Made by a program: the position numbers and the translations under genes. The notes below the pieces were generated by a model. That model searched no databases and was not told where the DNA came from. It worked only from the letters and a program-made list of their open reading frames with translations. Shown here in pieces: positions 63,218-64,000 of a stretch of 64,000 nucleotides of DNA. The stretch comes from Magicicada septendecula (taxonomy: Eukaryota > Arthropoda > Insecta > Hemiptera > Cicadidae), in the NCBI GenBank assembly GCA_034769895.1, contig CM068369.1:424043479-424107478 (forward strand), in the 5' to 3' direction. How positions within the stretch are numbered: position 1 is the first letter of the stretch; each line of letters starts with the position of its first letter.

Positions 63218-64000
63218 TGTAACGTAACAGATTTGAGGTCCCCAACGTTACATTAAAAATGAAGTAACTATGATTGAGAACAGTACCCAAATATTAAGGT
63301 TACTAAGTAATTAATACATCTGAGGTGTACATAAATTTAAAAGATGTAATAAATAATACGGGGTGTAAAATATAAACATTGTATCAAATGGGAGGAGTTG
63401 AATATGTAGTAATGAAATATAAAATACTATTCAGATTAATATTTAATGTGTTGCAAATTGTACTTGTTGTTATGCTGTAGCATGGTAGTGTTTACAGGAT
63501 ATTTATTTTATGTTTTGTGGATAGTAAGAGGGAACTGTTGTTTTATAGAAGTACTTAGTCAGTGGTACTCCTTTTGTTTATGTTAAAATGGTATTTGAAT
63601 AATTAAGTATAAGTACATGGGTTAGGTATAATATTATGTTAAATGTATTGACTGAAATTAATTAATGAAGATGTTTGAAGTAATGTTTGTAAACTTGGCC
63701 AAGAAGGCAAAAAGTGTTTAAAAGTTGACAGGTAGTTATTATAGTTATGTTATAAAATAATGAAGGGTTCAAGTATGAACTAATTAATATAATGAATTAA
63801 AACCAGGAAATTAAAATTAATGTAAGTAACCATGAACCAGTAACTATTTGTACAGTAGGTCAGATAAAGAAAATTAAGTTAAAAACAAAATTATTATAAC
63901 AAGGTGAAAGAAAACTTATAGGCCTAAATTTAATATTTGTAAAAGGGAATTAATACCTTTTTAATAAGCCCAGTCAAATGAAACTATAGTAAAATATATA
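63218..64000 (+). mobile_element. Array LTR 6, cut by window edge
   Basis: The first 783 bp of another LTR. The window ends roughly 70 bp before the place where LTRs 2-5 hold the insertion, so its state and the end of the array are unknown. Confidence 0.9.

Larger units (their letters stand above)
22204..64000 (+). repeat. Tandem array of five Ty3/Gypsy units, period about 9.03 kb
   Basis: Internal regions start at 22,204, 31,243, 40,274, 49,305 and 58,498 and alternate with single LTRs. Steps are 9,039, 9,031, 9,031 and 9,193 bp. The 8-bp excess comes from a GT microsatellite in LTR 2, and the 162-bp excess from one extra minisatellite unit in LTR 5. Units are almost identical, far beyond what separate insertions would give, and no target duplications separate them. 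The array leaves the window inside LTR 6. The layout shows amplification of an [internal + LTR] unit by DNA-level processes such as unequal crossing-over or rolling-circle insertion. Confidence 0.95.

Overview
The window is eukaryotic, AT-rich and dominated by transposable elements. An insect (or other arthropod) genome fits best. The evidence is a split host gene with GT/AG introns, a Tc1/mariner-type transposon with a DUF4817-like helix-turn-helix, a Penelope-like fragment, and LTR retrotransposons whose primer sites resemble the complement of an insect tRNA-Lys 3' end. There is no sign of prokaryotic operons, and I see no rRNA or tRNA gene.

Region 1 (about 1-12,600) is part of a host gene on the minus strand. 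Three exons (10459-10322, 5615-5406, 3119-2873) keep one reading frame through perfect donors and acceptors. Their protein resembles the N-terminal tail of cytoplasmic dynein-2 heavy chain (DYNC2H1), the retrograde intraflagellar transport motor. The introns hold older mobile elements: a 917-bp Tc1/mariner element, a candidate LTR-element remnant, a decayed mariner relic, and two inverted 3' ends of a Penelope-like element. A leader fragment of a Ty3/Gypsy element lies at the left edge.

Region 2 (12,616-22,203) is a roughly 2.4-kb LTR split by a younger nested LTR element (13,999-21,207). The nested element has 1.26-kb LTRs of about 99.5% identity and an AAAT target duplication. It carries no pol gene, so it is probably non-autonomous.

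Region 3 (22,204-64,000) is a head-to-tail array of five Ty3/Gypsy internal regions (about 4.72 kb each) with single shared LTRs between them, giving a period near 9.03 kb. The array runs past the right edge. Every unit has gag, protease and RNase H-integrase segments but lacks the reverse transcriptase core, and every unit shares stops in gag and protease. LTRs 2-5 carry the same roughly 1.95-kb insertion at the same base. That insertion has 12-bp subterminal inverted repeats, a terminal palindrome and 8-9 minisatellite units of about 160 bp, a structure like Helentron-associated non-autonomous elements. LTR 1 lacks it.

Taken together, a dead retrotransposon acquired an insertion in one LTR, and the [internal + LTR] unit was then multiplied at the DNA level into a macrosatellite. 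Lesion patterns among units conflict with a simple tree, which points to exchange between units. The upstream dynein exons are not seen in the window, so the array may lie in a very large intron, antisense to the host gene.
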